This document shows positions 1 to 7,988 of a stretch of DNA of 64,000 nt, one piece after another. How positions within the stretch are numbered: position 1 is the stretch's first letter; the number at the start of each line of letters is the position of its first letter. This stretch comes from Virgisporangium aurantiacum (lineage in GTDB: Bacteria > Actinomycetota > Actinomycetes > Mycobacteriales > Micromonosporaceae), in contig NZ_BOPG01000013.1 of NCBI RefSeq assembly GCF_016863635.1, positions 99,763 through 163,762 of the forward strand. Reading direction: 5' to 3'. Below the pieces are notes generated by a model. The model did no database searches and was not told the origin of the DNA. It was given only the letters and a program-made list of their open reading frames with translations. The position numbers and the translations under genes are program-made.

Positions 1-1
1 C

Positions 2-487
2 ACCGCGCTGGCCGACCTGCGCCGGCTGGTGGCGGTGCTGCGCGACCCCGCGGCCGACGGCTCGGCGTACGTGCCGATCGAACCGGACGCGCTGCCCGAC
101 GCGCTGGCCACCACGGTCGACCGGGCCAGGCGGGCCGGGCTCACCGTCGACGCCACGATCGACCCGGCCGTCACCTCGCTCGACGCGGTGCGCGGGCTGG
201 CCGTGCTCCGCCTCACCCAGGAGGGCCTCACGAACGTCGCCAAGCACGCGGGTCCGTCCGCCCGCGCGACGCTCACGGTGCGCGTCAACGCCGGCGCCGT
301 CCACTGGGAGTTGATGGACGACGGCGGCGGGGCCGCGGTTCCGACCGCCCTGGCCTCGACGAACGACGGCCACGGCCTCGTCGGCATGCGCGAACGGGTC
401 GAGGTCCTGGGCGGCTCGTTGACCGCCGGCGCCACCGGCACCGGCTGGCGCCTCGCCACCGTGCTGCCCGCCGCGGAGGACCGGTGA
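2..487 (+). CDS. Sensor histidine kinase, C-terminal part (NarL-type system)
   Basis: The reading frame is open from base 2, so the 5' end lies outside the window. The 161 visible residues hold the end of the dimerisation helix (LADLRRLVAVLR, typical of the HisKA_3 family) and a HATPase_c domain: an N-box-like stretch around LTQEGLTNVAKHA, the G1 box LMDDGGG and the G2 box GHGLVGMRERV. It would autophosphorylate and pass the phosphate to the response regulator that follows with a 4-bp overlap (484-487). The signal it senses cannot be seen because the sensor domain is missing. Confidence 0.93.
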   Translation, partial: TALADLRRLVAVLRDPAADGSAYVPIEPDALPDALATTVDRARRAGLTVDATIDPAVTSLDAVRGLAVLRLTQEGLTNVAKHAGPSARATLTVRVNAGAVHWELMDDGGGAAVPTALASTNDGHGLVGMRERVEVLGGSLTAGATGTGWRLATVLPAAEDR

Positions 488-1122
488 TCCGCGTCCTGCT
501 GGTCGACGACCAGCGTCTGGTGCGGGCCGGCCTGCGGATGCTGTGCGAGTCGGCGGCCGACATGGAGGTGGTCGGCGAGGCCGAGAACGGCCAGCAGGCG
601 ATCCGGCTGGCCGAGCAGGTGGCGCCCGACGTGATCCTGATGGACCTGCGCATGCCGCTCGTCGACGGCACCACGGCCACCGCCCGCATCCGCGCCGCCC
701 GCCCCGCCGTGCGCGTGGTCGTCCTGACCACGTTCGACGACGACGACCACCTGTTCCCGGCGCTGGCCGCCGGCGCGTGCGGCTTCCTGGTCAAGGACGC
801 GGCGCCGGAGGAACTGCTCGCCGCGATCCGCACCGCCGTCGCCGGCGAGACCCCGTTCAGCCCGGTGGTGCTGCGCCGCCTGGTCGACCGGGCGGTGCTG
901 TCCACCCAGAAAGGGCCGGCACCGCTGCCGGCGTCGTTGACGGCCCGGGAGCGCGAGGTGCTCGCCCTGGTCGGCGCCGGCCTGTCGAACCGGGAGATCG
1001 GCGACCGCCTGCACATGGGCGTCACCACGGTGAAGACCCACGTGACCAGCCTGCTGGCCAAGACCGGCGCGCCGAACCGGATCCGGCTCGCCCTGCTCGC
1101 CGTCGGCTCAGACCCGCGGTGA
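484..1122 (+). CDS. NarL/LuxR-family response regulator
   Basis: This 212-residue protein has a receiver domain (acidic pair in LLVDDQ, phospho-acceptor Asp in VILMDLRMP, conserved Lys in FLVKDAAP) and a C-terminal LuxR-type HTH (LTAREREVLALV followed by LSNREIGDRL and VKTHVTSLL). The GTG start overlaps the kinase stop codon, so the pair is translationally coupled. Its 3' end overlaps the converging nitroreductase-like gene by about 15 bp. The target genes are unknown. Confidence 0.95.
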   Translation: MIRVLLVDDQRLVRAGLRMLCESAADMEVVGEAENGQQAIRLAEQVAPDVILMDLRMPLVDGTTATARIRAARPAVRVVVLTTFDDDDHLFPALAAGACGFLVKDAAPEELLAAIRTAVAGETPFSPVVLRRLVDRAVLSTQKGPAPLPASLTAREREVLALVGAGLSNREIGDRLHMGVTTVKTHVTSLLAKTGAPNRIRLALLAVGSDPR

Positions 1123-1706
1123 CTCCGTCCGGCCGCGCTTGAGCTCGAAGAAGCCCGGCGTGGTGGCGGCCAGCAGGACGCCGTCCCACAGCCGGCCGGC
1201 CGCCTCGCCGCGGGGCACCGGGCTGACCACCGGCCCGAAGAACGCCGTCCCCTCGACGTGGATCGCCGGCGTGCCGAGGTCCTCCCCACCGGGTCGAGCC
1301 CGGCGTGGTGGCTCAGCCGCAGGGCGTCGTCGTGGTCGGCGCGGTCGGCGGCGGCGGCGAGGTCGGGATCGAGGCCGGCCTCGGCGAGCGCCGCCCGGTA
1401 CAGGTCGGCGCCGATGGGCTGCTTGTCGTGGTGGATGCGGTTGCCGAGCGCCGTGTAGAGGTCGCGCAGCGCCGGCGTGCCGTGCTTCCCCTCGGCGGCG
1501 ACGGCCACCCGCACCGGGCCGAGCGTGTCCTTCAGCCACTCCGCGTACCAGGGTTCGAGACCGGTGCGCCCGTCGTTGAGCAGCCACAGGCTCATCACGT
1601 GGAAGCGCACCTCGACGTCGCGGACGCGCTCCACCTCCAGCAACCATCGGGACGCGTTCCACGCCCAGGGGCACTTCGGGTCGAACCACATGTCGGCGAC
1701 GATCAT
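1108..1706 (-). pseudogene. Mycothiol-dependent nitroreductase homologue (Rv2466c-like, DsbA fold), frameshifted
   Basis: Read from ATG at 1706 (GGAGG upstream), the first two thirds resemble the M. tuberculosis Rv2466c family (WFDPKCPWAW, then FHVMSLWLL and GNRIHHDKQP). After the residues HHAGLDPVG the frame is lost. The C-terminal part (GTPAIHVEGTAFFGPV, then FFELKRGRTE) continues in the next frame to a stop at 1108. One extra G in the run of four at 1284-1287 would restore a full-length protein of about 199 residues. The CxxC site reads CPWA, keeping only the first Cys; I recall both CPWC and CPWA forms in the family. This is either a recent inactivation or a sequencing or assembly error in a homopolymer. 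Confidence 0.8.
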
Positions 1707-1786
1707 GCGTCCAGCCTCCGCCGCGCGATTGGCCCGGAGAAGGGCCAATTCCGCCACTTCCCGCTGGGCCAATCCCGATGCGAGCG

Positions 1787-2380
1787 CTACGCGTTCTTGC
1801 GGCGGCTCAGCTCGCTCACGTGCTCCAGCAGCGTGATCAGCACATGCTTGCTCGACTCCCGCTGACGCGCGTCGCACAGCAGCACCGGCACACCGTCGTC
1901 GAGGTTCAGGGCCAGCTGGACGTCCTCCAGGTCATACTGCTTCGCGCCCTCGAAACAGTTCACCGCCACCACGAACGGCGTCCCGCGCCGCTCGAAGTAG
2001 TCGACCGACGGGAAGCAGTCGGCCAGCCGCCGGGTGTCGGCCAGCACCACCGCGCCCAGCGCGCCGATGGCCAGCTCGTCCCACACGAACCAGAACCGGT
2101 CCTGCCCCGGCGTCCCGAAAAGGTAGAGCACCAGCGACGGCGACAACGTGATCCGGCCGAAGTCCATCGCGACCGTCGTCGTCGACTTTCCCTCGACGCC
2201 GGCCAGGTCGTCGATGCCGACGCCCTCCTCGGTGAGCACCTCCTCGGTGCGCAGCGGACCCGTCTCGGTCACCGCGCCGACCATCGTGGTCTTGCCCGCG
2301 CCGAACCCACCGGCGATCACTATCTTGATCGTGGTCGGCAACACGGCAGCCGGAGCGGCCTCAGAGCGCACGGAGTCCAT
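1787..2380 (-). CDS. cvnD: Conservon GTP-binding protein (CvnD-like)
   Basis: This 197-residue small GTPase of the actinobacterial conservon family has a P-loop GGFGAGKTT (about residue 25), a switch II-type FGTPGQDRF, and VNCF where Ras-like enzymes have NKxD. It is the last of four overlapping genes in the usual conservon order (kinase, Roadblock, DUF742, GTPase), and its ATG lies about 20 bp inside the DUF742 gene. Characterised conservons behave as membrane-associated complexes resembling eukaryotic G-protein signalling and influence development and secondary metabolism. Here it lies just downstream of a terpene operon. Confidence 0.93.
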   Translation of the reverse strand: MDSVRSEAAPAAVLPTTIKIVIAGGFGAGKTTMVGAVTETGPLRTEEVLTEEGVGIDDLAGVEGKSTTTVAMDFGRITLSPSLVLYLFGTPGQDRFWFVWDELAIGALGAVVLADTRRLADCFPSVDYFERRGTPFVVAVNCFEGAKQYDLEDVQLALNLDDGVPVLLCDARQRESSKHVLITLLEHVSELSRRKNA

Positions 2381-2750
2381 TGATCGCCGCCTCGATGATG
2401 CTCGTGTCGGTGAACCCGTCCGGTGCCGCGGGTTCCTGGACGTGGACCAGTTCCCGCTCCAGCAGGTCGCCGAGCATGACCCGGATGGTGCCGAGCGGCA
2501 GCTTCAGATAGGCGGCCAGTTCGGCGACCGAGAGCGGACGGTCGGCGAGCTTGAGGATCGCCGTGTGCTCCGGCCCGAGCCCGGCGTCCATCGACGTCGG
2601 CGTGCGGACGGTCGTCACCAGCGAGATGATGTCGAACTCGCCGCGCGCGTGCCGGGTGCGGCCGCGGGTCATCGCGTAGGGCCGCACCACCGGGCCGGCG
2701 TGGTCGTCGACCCACAGTTCCTCGGGCGGAGACGAAGGCGAGTCACTCAT
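2361..2750 (-). CDS. cvnC: DUF742 conservon protein (CvnC-like)
   Basis: This 129-residue DUF742 protein has a central winged-helix-like region (RPLSVAELAAYLKLPLGTIRVMLGDL) and ends with the family hallmark of a short helix before RAL. It lies between the Roadblock and GTPase genes and overlaps both: its start is 8 bp inside the Roadblock gene and its end about 20 bp inside the GTPase gene. It is probably a scaffold or DNA-binding-like component of the conservon complex. The family is clear; its biochemical role is not well established. Confidence 0.92.
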   Translation of the reverse strand: MSDSPSSPPEELWVDDHAGPVVRPYAMTRGRTRHARGEFDIISLVTTVRTPTSMDAGLGPEHTAILKLADRPLSVAELAAYLKLPLGTIRVMLGDLLERELVHVQEPAAPDGFTDTSIIEAAINGLRAL

Positions 2751-3141
2751 CGGGCGTGCGCTCCGGCGAGGTGAGGAACCGGTCGGCGCGGGTCACGAGC
2801 ATGTTCATCTCGTAGGCGATCAGCCCCAGGTCGGCGTCCTCGGCCGCCAGCACCGCGAGGCAGGCGCCGTGCCCGGCGGCCGTGATCAGCAGGAACGACG
2901 ATTCCATCTCGACGATCACCTGCTGCACCGGCCCGCCGCGGAACCGCTTGCCGGCGCCACGCGACAGGCTCTGTATCCCGGAGGCGATCGCGGCCAGGTG
3001 CTCGGCGTCGTCCTTGTTCATCCCCTGCGACGACGCCTTGAGCAGCCCGTCGACGGAGAGCACGACGGCGTGCTCGGCTTGCTTCACCCGACCGACGAGG
3101 TCGTCGAGCAACCAGGTCAGGTCGACGTTAGGAGTCGCCAT
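2743..3141 (-). CDS. cvnB: Roadblock/LC7-domain protein (CvnB-like)
   Basis: This small Roadblock/LC7 protein (about 132 residues from the chosen start) contains LDDLVGRVKQAEHAVVLSVDG, a GIQSL segment and the C-terminal LITAAGHGACLAVLA strand-helix unit. The ATG at 3141 is chosen because GAGAGGG lies 6 nt upstream and the product then starts MATPNVDLTWLLDDL, as in other CvnB proteins; in-frame starts at 3168 and 3183 are possible. It overlaps the end of the kinase gene by 14 bp. In other conservons this protein binds the GTPase and kinase and probably acts as a GAP-like or platform subunit. Confidence 0.9.
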   Translation of the reverse strand: MATPNVDLTWLLDDLVGRVKQAEHAVVLSVDGLLKASSQGMNKDDAEHLAAIASGIQSLSRGAGKRFRGGPVQQVIVEMESSFLLITAAGHGACLAVLAAEDADLGLIAYEMNMLVTRADRFLTSPERTPDE

Positions 3142-5443
3142 CTGCGCCCTCTCGTTGTGCCTCGTCATCACTGCTGTCGTCATGCGGGCGGGGTGCCTCG
3201 GCCCGGGCCCGGCGGGTGCCGGCCTGGTACGACGCGATCATGCTGCGGACCTTCTCCGGCGGCCGCACGGACGAAGCGGCGTCCGCGGCGGAAGCGGCGA
3301 CGGCCTCGTCCGGGCCCGGGGCGGAGGTCCGTAACGGCTCGGCGAGCGCGGCCTGCCGGTTGCGCACCGGCAGCCCGGTCGGGGTGTGGCGCTGCACCGG
3401 CGGCGTGGTCGTCGGTGCCGGCCCTTCCGCCGGCGCCGGGCCCGGCGTGGTGTCAATGCGGGGTGACGGAGATACGTCCCCGTCGTTCCGCGGCGGCTCG
3501 GCGCGGTGGGCCTCCTCCGCCGCCCGGGCGCCGACCGCCGCGGGCACGGCCACCGGTTCGGGGGTCACCTCGTCGATGAGGTCGCGCGGGATCAGGACGA
3601 TCGCCGTCGTCCCCCCGTACGGCGACTCGCGGAGCTGGATCCGCATCCCGTGCCGCTCGGCCAGCCGGCTCACCACGAACAGCCCGAGCCGCACCGCGCT
3701 GAGGTTGAACTCGGGCGGGTTGGCGATCCGCACGTTCGCCGCGGCGAGCTCCGCCGACGTCATGCCGAGACCGCGGTCCTCGATCTCCACCACGTAGCCG
3801 TTGGCCACCAGCTGGCTGCGGATCTGGACCTCGGTGTGCGGCGGCGAGAACGACAACGCGTTCTCGATCAGCTCGGCCAGCAGGTGGATGACGTCGCTGA
3901 CGGCGCGACCGGCCAGCCCGTAGTCGCCGGCCGGCAGCACCGTCACCCGGGTATAGTCCTCGACCTCGGCGACCGCGCCGCGGATCACGTCCACCATCGG
4001 GACGCTGCGCCGCCAGGCCCGGCCCGGTGTGGCGCCGGACAGCACGATGAGGTTCTCGGCGTTGCGCCGCATCCGGGTCGCGAGATGGTCGAGGCGGAAC
4101 AGGTCGTCGAGCTGGTTCGCGTTGTCGTGCCGGCGTTCCATCTCGTCGAGCAGGGTGAGCTGCCGGTGCACGAGGGCCTGCGTGCGCCGGGCCAGGTTGA
4201 GGAAGACGTCGCGCACGCCGCGCCGCAGCTCGGCCTGCTCGACGGCGACCCGCACGGCCGTCTCCTGCACGACGTTGAACGTCTGGCCGACCTGGCCGAT
4301 CTCGTCGGTACCGAACGCCAGCGGCGGCGCCTCGGTCGCGACGTCGACGGTCTCGCCCCGGCTGAGCCGGTCGACGACGCCGGGCAGGCGCTCGTTGGCG
4401 AGGTGCCGGGCCGCCTCGCGCAGCCGCTCCAACTGCTTGAGCAGCGCCCGCGCCGTCGTGATCGCCACGATGATCGACGCGATGACCGTGAGCAGCCCGA
4501 GCCCGGCGGCGAGCAGCACCCGCAGCACGACCCAGATCGCGACCGGCGTGGCCCGCTCCACCATCTGGTCGCCGCCGGTGGTGACGACGTCGTTGAGCGC
4601 CTGCAGGGCGGCGTCGGCGGAGGCCCGCCACGCGCCGGAGACCAGCGGGAGCCGCAGCGCCGGCCGCGTCTCGGCGATGAGCTTGTCCTCCAACCCCGTG
4701 AGCTGGGTGAAGGGTGTGCTGGCGAGCAGCGCGTCGTAGCGCCCGCGGTCGCTGTCGGAGAGGTTGGCGGCCGCCCGCGCGGCGATCAGCCGGTGGTTGC
4801 CGACGAACTGGGTGAACCGGACGTACTCGAGGTCGGTCAGGTTGCCCGCGGCGAGCGCGCCGGTGACCAGCGCGTCCTCCTGCGACATCAGCTCCCGGGC
4901 CTTGTAGAGCTCGGTGAGCGCCTTGATGTCGTCGGCGATCTCCACGTCATCGAGCTGGCCGAGCGCGTCGTAGACCTCGAAGATCGAGGTGACGACCGCC
5001 GTATACGCGTCGGCGGCGGCGACCCGGTCGACGCCCCGGTTGTCGATGTCCGAGCGCAGCTGGGGCAGCTCGTCGAGGAGCGCGACCAGCGCGTCGACCC
5101 GCTTCTCCAGTTCGTCGTCGGCGGCCATGCCGACGAGGTTGCCCCGGACGGACTCGCGGAACGTCGCCATCTCGTCGTCGGCCCGCACGCGCACGGCGTC
5201 GAGCTCGGCCGACTTCGGCCCGGTGACGGACCCGAGGTAGCCCACCGACAGCCGCCGTTCCATCTGCAGGTCGAGCAGGAGTGGTTCGCTTGGCTCGTAG
5301 ATCCCGGTGTTGTAGGTCTGCACCCACAGCAGGTTGAGGCCGTCGCGCAGGGTCACCCACGCCGCGAACGCCCACAACGCGGTCAGGGAGAGCAGGAGAG
5401 CGACGATCTTGGTACGCAGGCGCGAACCGCGGGAGCGCATCAC
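3128..5443 (-). CDS. cvnA: Conservon sensor histidine kinase (CvnA-like, nitrate/nitrite sensor-like)
   Basis: This protein of about 771 residues has an N-terminal membrane segment (IVALLLSLTALWAFAAWVTL), an extracytoplasmic helical domain of about 270 residues, a second membrane segment (LLAAGLGLLTVIASIIVAITT), a HAMP-like region and a HATPase_c domain. The ATPase domain shows an N-box around AELIENALSFSPP and a G box VEIEDRGLGM. The C-terminal 150 residues are rich in Pro and Ala and probably disordered. A GTG at 5443 is directly followed by an in-frame ATG. The GTG lies exactly 6 nt after TAGCGT (5455-5450), which suggests a leaderless transcript and a promoter separate from the terpene operon. 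Confidence 0.93.
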   Translation of the reverse strand: MMRSRGSRLRTKIVALLLSLTALWAFAAWVTLRDGLNLLWVQTYNTGIYEPSEPLLLDLQMERRLSVGYLGSVTGPKSAELDAVRVRADDEMATFRESVRGNLVGMAADDELEKRVDALVALLDELPQLRSDIDNRGVDRVAAADAYTAVVTSIFEVYDALGQLDDVEIADDIKALTELYKARELMSQEDALVTGALAAGNLTDLEYVRFTQFVGNHRLIAARAAANLSDSDRGRYDALLASTPFTQLTGLEDKLIAETRPALRLPLVSGAWRASADAALQALNDVVTTGGDQMVERATPVAIWVVLRVLLAAGLGLLTVIASIIVAITTARALLKQLERLREAARHLANERLPGVVDRLSRGETVDVATEAPPLAFGTDEIGQVGQTFNVVQETAVRVAVEQAELRRGVRDVFLNLARRTQALVHRQLTLLDEMERRHDNANQLDDLFRLDHLATRMRRNAENLIVLSGATPGRAWRRSVPMVDVIRGAVAEVEDYTRVTVLPAGDYGLAGRAVSDVIHLLAELIENALSFSPPHTEVQIRSQLVANGYVVEIEDRGLGMTSAELAAANVRIANPPEFNLSAVRLGLFVVSRLAERHGMRIQLRESPYGGTTAIVLIPRDLIDEVTPEPVAVPAAVGARAAEEAHRAEPPRNDGDVSPSPRIDTTPGPAPAEGPAPTTTPPVQRHTPTGLPVRNRQAALAEPLRTSAPGPDEAVAASAADAASSVRPPEKVRSMIASYQAGTRRARAEAPRPHDDSSDDEAQREGADGDS

Positions 5444-5449
5444 CGGGGC

Positions 5450-5455
5450 ACGCTA
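5450..5455 (-). promoter_or_regulatory. Leaderless -10 element for the conservon
   Basis: TAGCGT on the minus strand, then 6 nt, then the GTG start at 5443. The spacing places the transcription start at or next to the start codon. Confidence 0.5.
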
Positions 5456-5465
5456 TCAGTACATC

Positions 5466-5495
5466 CTTCGCATTCCAACATAAACATTTGCGAAG
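5466..5495. promoter_or_regulatory. Inverted repeat between terpene operon and conservon
   Basis: CTTCGCA (5466-5472) and TGCGAAG (5489-5495) form a perfect 7-bp inverted repeat with a 16-nt AT-rich spacer. It lies just upstream of the conservon -10 element and downstream of the cyclase stop codon, so it could be an operator for the conservon. There is no U-tract to suggest a terminator. Confidence 0.4.
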
Positions 5496-5523
5496 CGTGA
5501 TCTTCCAGATGCGCACCGACGAT

Positions 5524-7116
5524 CTACGTCGATGGACCACGGCCCATGTCGCGGCCCACGTCGCGGCCCAGGTGCAGGGCGGCGATCGTCGCGGCCCGGA
5601 CGATCGCGGCCGGCCGGTAGAGATCCTTGTCGTGCCACAGCGCGGGTCCCGGCCGATCGATCGTCGCCTGTAGATACGCACGACCACGGGCGGCCGCCTC
5701 CCCGATCCGCGGATCGGGCGCCGACCGGACTCCCAGCAGCACGTGCATCGCGTACGCGGTCTCCTCCGTGGTGCCGGCCCATCTCCCCCACGAACCGTCG
5801 GGCCGTTGGGTGGCGAGAACCCATGCCGCCGCCCGGTCGATAGCGGTCGCGACGGCCCGGGACGCCGTACCGATCCGGCCGAAACGATCGAGCGCGAGCA
5901 CGCAGCACGATGTCGCATAGTACAAAGACGCATGCCATCGGTCGATCCACGAACCGTCGGCATTTTGTTGTTCGCAAAGCCAGATCGCCAGCTGTTCCAC
6001 CGCAATCGCATGGTTGTGGCCTGATTCGCCGTGGTGGATCCCGAACGCATCGAGAACATGCGCATTCGTGGTGACTGATACACCGTTCTCGCCGGGCCAG
6101 GTGCAGAACTGCGGGCCGACCCGGTACGCCCACAGGCAGCCGGGATCCACCGGCTGGCCGAGCAGCGCGAGGGCGTACAGCGTCACCGAGGTCGTGTCGG
6201 CGTCCGCCGGCAGGCCCGGGCCGGCCGCGGTGCCGTCGGGGCCGAGCGCCGCGGCCAGCTCACGCACCATCCCGCCCACCGGTTCCGGCCCGGCCGGCAT
6301 TGGGACGCCCGCGCGGGCCAGCGTGCTGAGCACCCACGACCGCTCGAACACGGTGGTGGGCACCGCGCACGGCACCGGCCCGCCGTGCCGCCGTGCCACG
6401 GTGTCCAGGTAGCTGCGCGCCGCGTCGACGCCGCCGATGCTCGGTGCCGACGCGACCGGCCCGCTTCCGAGCCAGGCCGCCGTCGCGGCGGGTGAGGCAC
6501 CGACGCCGCCCGGCCCGGCGGGACGCGCGTCGGGCGCGTCGCGCACGAGGTCGGCCACGGTCTCGGCGGCGTGCAGGAGCTTGTACGGAACCGGTGCGCC
6601 CGACTCCAGCGAGCGGCGCACCGCGATGAGCCGGCCCGCGTCCATGCCGGCCGGCAGCGGTAGCGGTGGGCGCCCGCCGGTGCGGCCGTTCACCTGGCCG
6701 ACGAGCACGGGGATCAGCAGGTCGGCTGCCGGGGTGTCGGGCAGCGTCGCGGCGTCGGCGCGGGTCAGCAGGTCGAGGAGCGCGCGCAGTCCGCGGTCGG
6801 CCGCCGCGGCGATCCGGCGTTCGCCGTCGGTGTCGGCCCGGTCGAGCGTCGCCAGCAGCGCCTCGACCGCGCTCAACGTGGGGACGATCGCGTACCCGTC
6901 GGGCGCGCCCCACGAGCCGTCCGGCCGCTGGTTCGCCAGGAGCCACCGCACCCGGTCGGCGTGCCCGGTCAGCCACGGGGCCAGCGTCACCAGTCGGCCG
7001 GTCTCGTACACCGACGGCGACGTCTGGCCCCACGGTTCGCGGGCCATGCCGTCGAGCAGGTCCCGCACGACCCGGTCCTGCTCGACCCGGTCCCGGCCGG
7101 TGGCCGGCAGGCTCAC
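5524..7116 (-). CDS. Class II terpene cyclase-like protein with DxDTT motif
   Basis: This 530-residue protein has prenyltransferase/squalene-cyclase-type alpha-barrel repeats with several QW-like motifs (QRPDGSWG at about 63-70, QNADGSW and QRPDGSWG further on). Residues 305-310 read DADTTS where most bacterial class II diterpene cyclases have DxDD. The DxDTT variant is known to me from class II enzymes that make drimane-type products, so a protonation-initiated cyclisation of a prenyl diphosphate is plausible; the substrate (FPP or GGPP) cannot be told. The GTG start overlaps the preceding gene by 4 bp (GTGA). No prenyl diphosphate synthase is nearby, so the precursor would come from elsewhere. 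Confidence 0.83.
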   Translation of the reverse strand: MSLPATGRDRVEQDRVVRDLLDGMAREPWGQTSPSVYETGRLVTLAPWLTGHADRVRWLLANQRPDGSWGAPDGYAIVPTLSAVEALLATLDRADTDGERRIAAAADRGLRALLDLLTRADAATLPDTPAADLLIPVLVGQVNGRTGGRPPLPLPAGMDAGRLIAVRRSLESGAPVPYKLLHAAETVADLVRDAPDARPAGPGGVGASPAATAAWLGSGPVASAPSIGGVDAARSYLDTVARRHGGPVPCAVPTTVFERSWVLSTLARAGVPMPAGPEPVGGMVRELAAALGPDGTAAGPGLPADADTTSVTLYALALLGQPVDPGCLWAYRVGPQFCTWPGENGVSVTTNAHVLDAFGIHHGESGHNHAIAVEQLAIWLCEQQNADGSWIDRWHASLYYATSCCVLALDRFGRIGTASRAVATAIDRAAAWVLATQRPDGSWGRWAGTTEETAYAMHVLLGVRSAPDPRIGEAAARGRAYLQATIDRPGPALWHDKDLYRPAAIVRAATIAALHLGRDVGRDMGRGPST

Positions 7117-7988
7117 AGACGTCCCCAGAAATCACCGACCCGGTAGAAGCCGGAGCTGAATCCGATCTGCCGGGCCAGGTACACCGCCTCCCGCGGGCAG
7201 CGGTCGGTGAGCGGTTCCAGCCGGCCCAGACAGTCCTCGACGAGGGCGGCGATCCGCGCGGTCACCTCCGCCCGGTCGACGCCGAGCATCAGCGCGTTCA
7301 GGTCGCCCCAGCCCACGTCGCGGTCGTACGTGGCCAGGTCGTTGACCAGCCGCAGCACCCGTTGCACGAGCCGGCCCGCCGCGGTGAGGTCGGGCAGGTG
7401 CGCCAGGCTGTCCGGCTCGCCCATGGCGATCCAGTGCGAGACGTTGACGAACGACGAACCGAAGTTGTCGGCGTTGTCGAGGTACCGCTCGATCGACGGC
7501 AGCGGGCCGCCGGCGGCGTGGTCGAGCGTCCATCGCCGCTCGCGCGCCATCGCGGTCAGCATCCGCCGCAGCTCGGCCCGCCAGGCGCGGTGCCCGCCGG
7601 GTCCGACGCCGAGGAGGTCCCTGATCTCGGCCAGGAACCGGCCGAGCGGGTCGTCGTCGCCGGGGTCGTGCCCGTCGGCCACGGCCAGGCAGCGCGCCAC
7701 GACGGCGTCCGCCTCGCCGGCCGACCGGCTGAGGTAGTCGATCCGCCAGTCGGCGGCGAAGACCCACAACGCCGCCCGGTTCGCGGCCGTCAACTGGTCG
7801 CGCGAGCACCACGGCGCGCCGTACGCCGTGGCCAGCGCGACCGAGCTGAACAGCGTCCCGTCGAAGGGTTCCGGTGGAAAAATGGCGGGATACGCGGCGG
7901 CGCGTCCGGCGAGATCGCGCTGGCCACCGGCGGCCAGCGCGCTGATCCGTCCGCTCTCGGCCGCCGCCGAGAGCGCTTCCGCGAGCAT
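7113..7988 (-). CDS. Class I terpene synthase-like protein
   Basis: This 291-residue all-helical protein looks like a bacterial class I terpene synthase. An Asp-rich motif in the form D80-W-R-I-D84 is followed by an NSE-type motif NDLATYDRD (216-224), and the distance between them fits the fold. The first motif has only two acidic residues (DxxxD), which is unusual but is seen in divergent members. Its ATG overlaps the P450 stop codon (TGATG) and its stop overlaps the class II cyclase start (GTGA), so all three are translationally coupled. It would ionise the diphosphate made by the class II enzyme or act on its own prenyl substrate. Confidence 0.78.
   Translation of the reverse strand: MLAEALSAAAESGRISALAAGGQRDLAGRAAAYPAIFPPEPFDGTLFSSVALATAYGAPWCSRDQLTAANRAALWVFAADWRIDYLSRSAGEADAVVARCLAVADGHDPGDDDPLGRFLAEIRDLLGVGPGGHRAWRAELRRMLTAMARERRWTLDHAAGGPLPSIERYLDNADNFGSSFVNVSHWIAMGEPDSLAHLPDLTAAGRLVQRVLRLVNDLATYDRDVGWGDLNALMLGVDRAEVTARIAALVEDCLGRLEPLTDRCPREAVYLARQIGFSSGFYRVGDFWGRL

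Noticed and set aside
285..1877. Long minus-strand frame opposite the two-component genes
   Set aside because: Only the middle part (about 1290-1706) is real sequence of the nitroreductase homologue; the rest is Arg/Ser-rich antisense of the response regulator and kinase.
3506..5500. 664-codon plus-strand frame opposite the conservon kinase
   Set aside because: His/Arg/Asp-rich shadow with no domain; the opposite strand encodes a clear histidine kinase.
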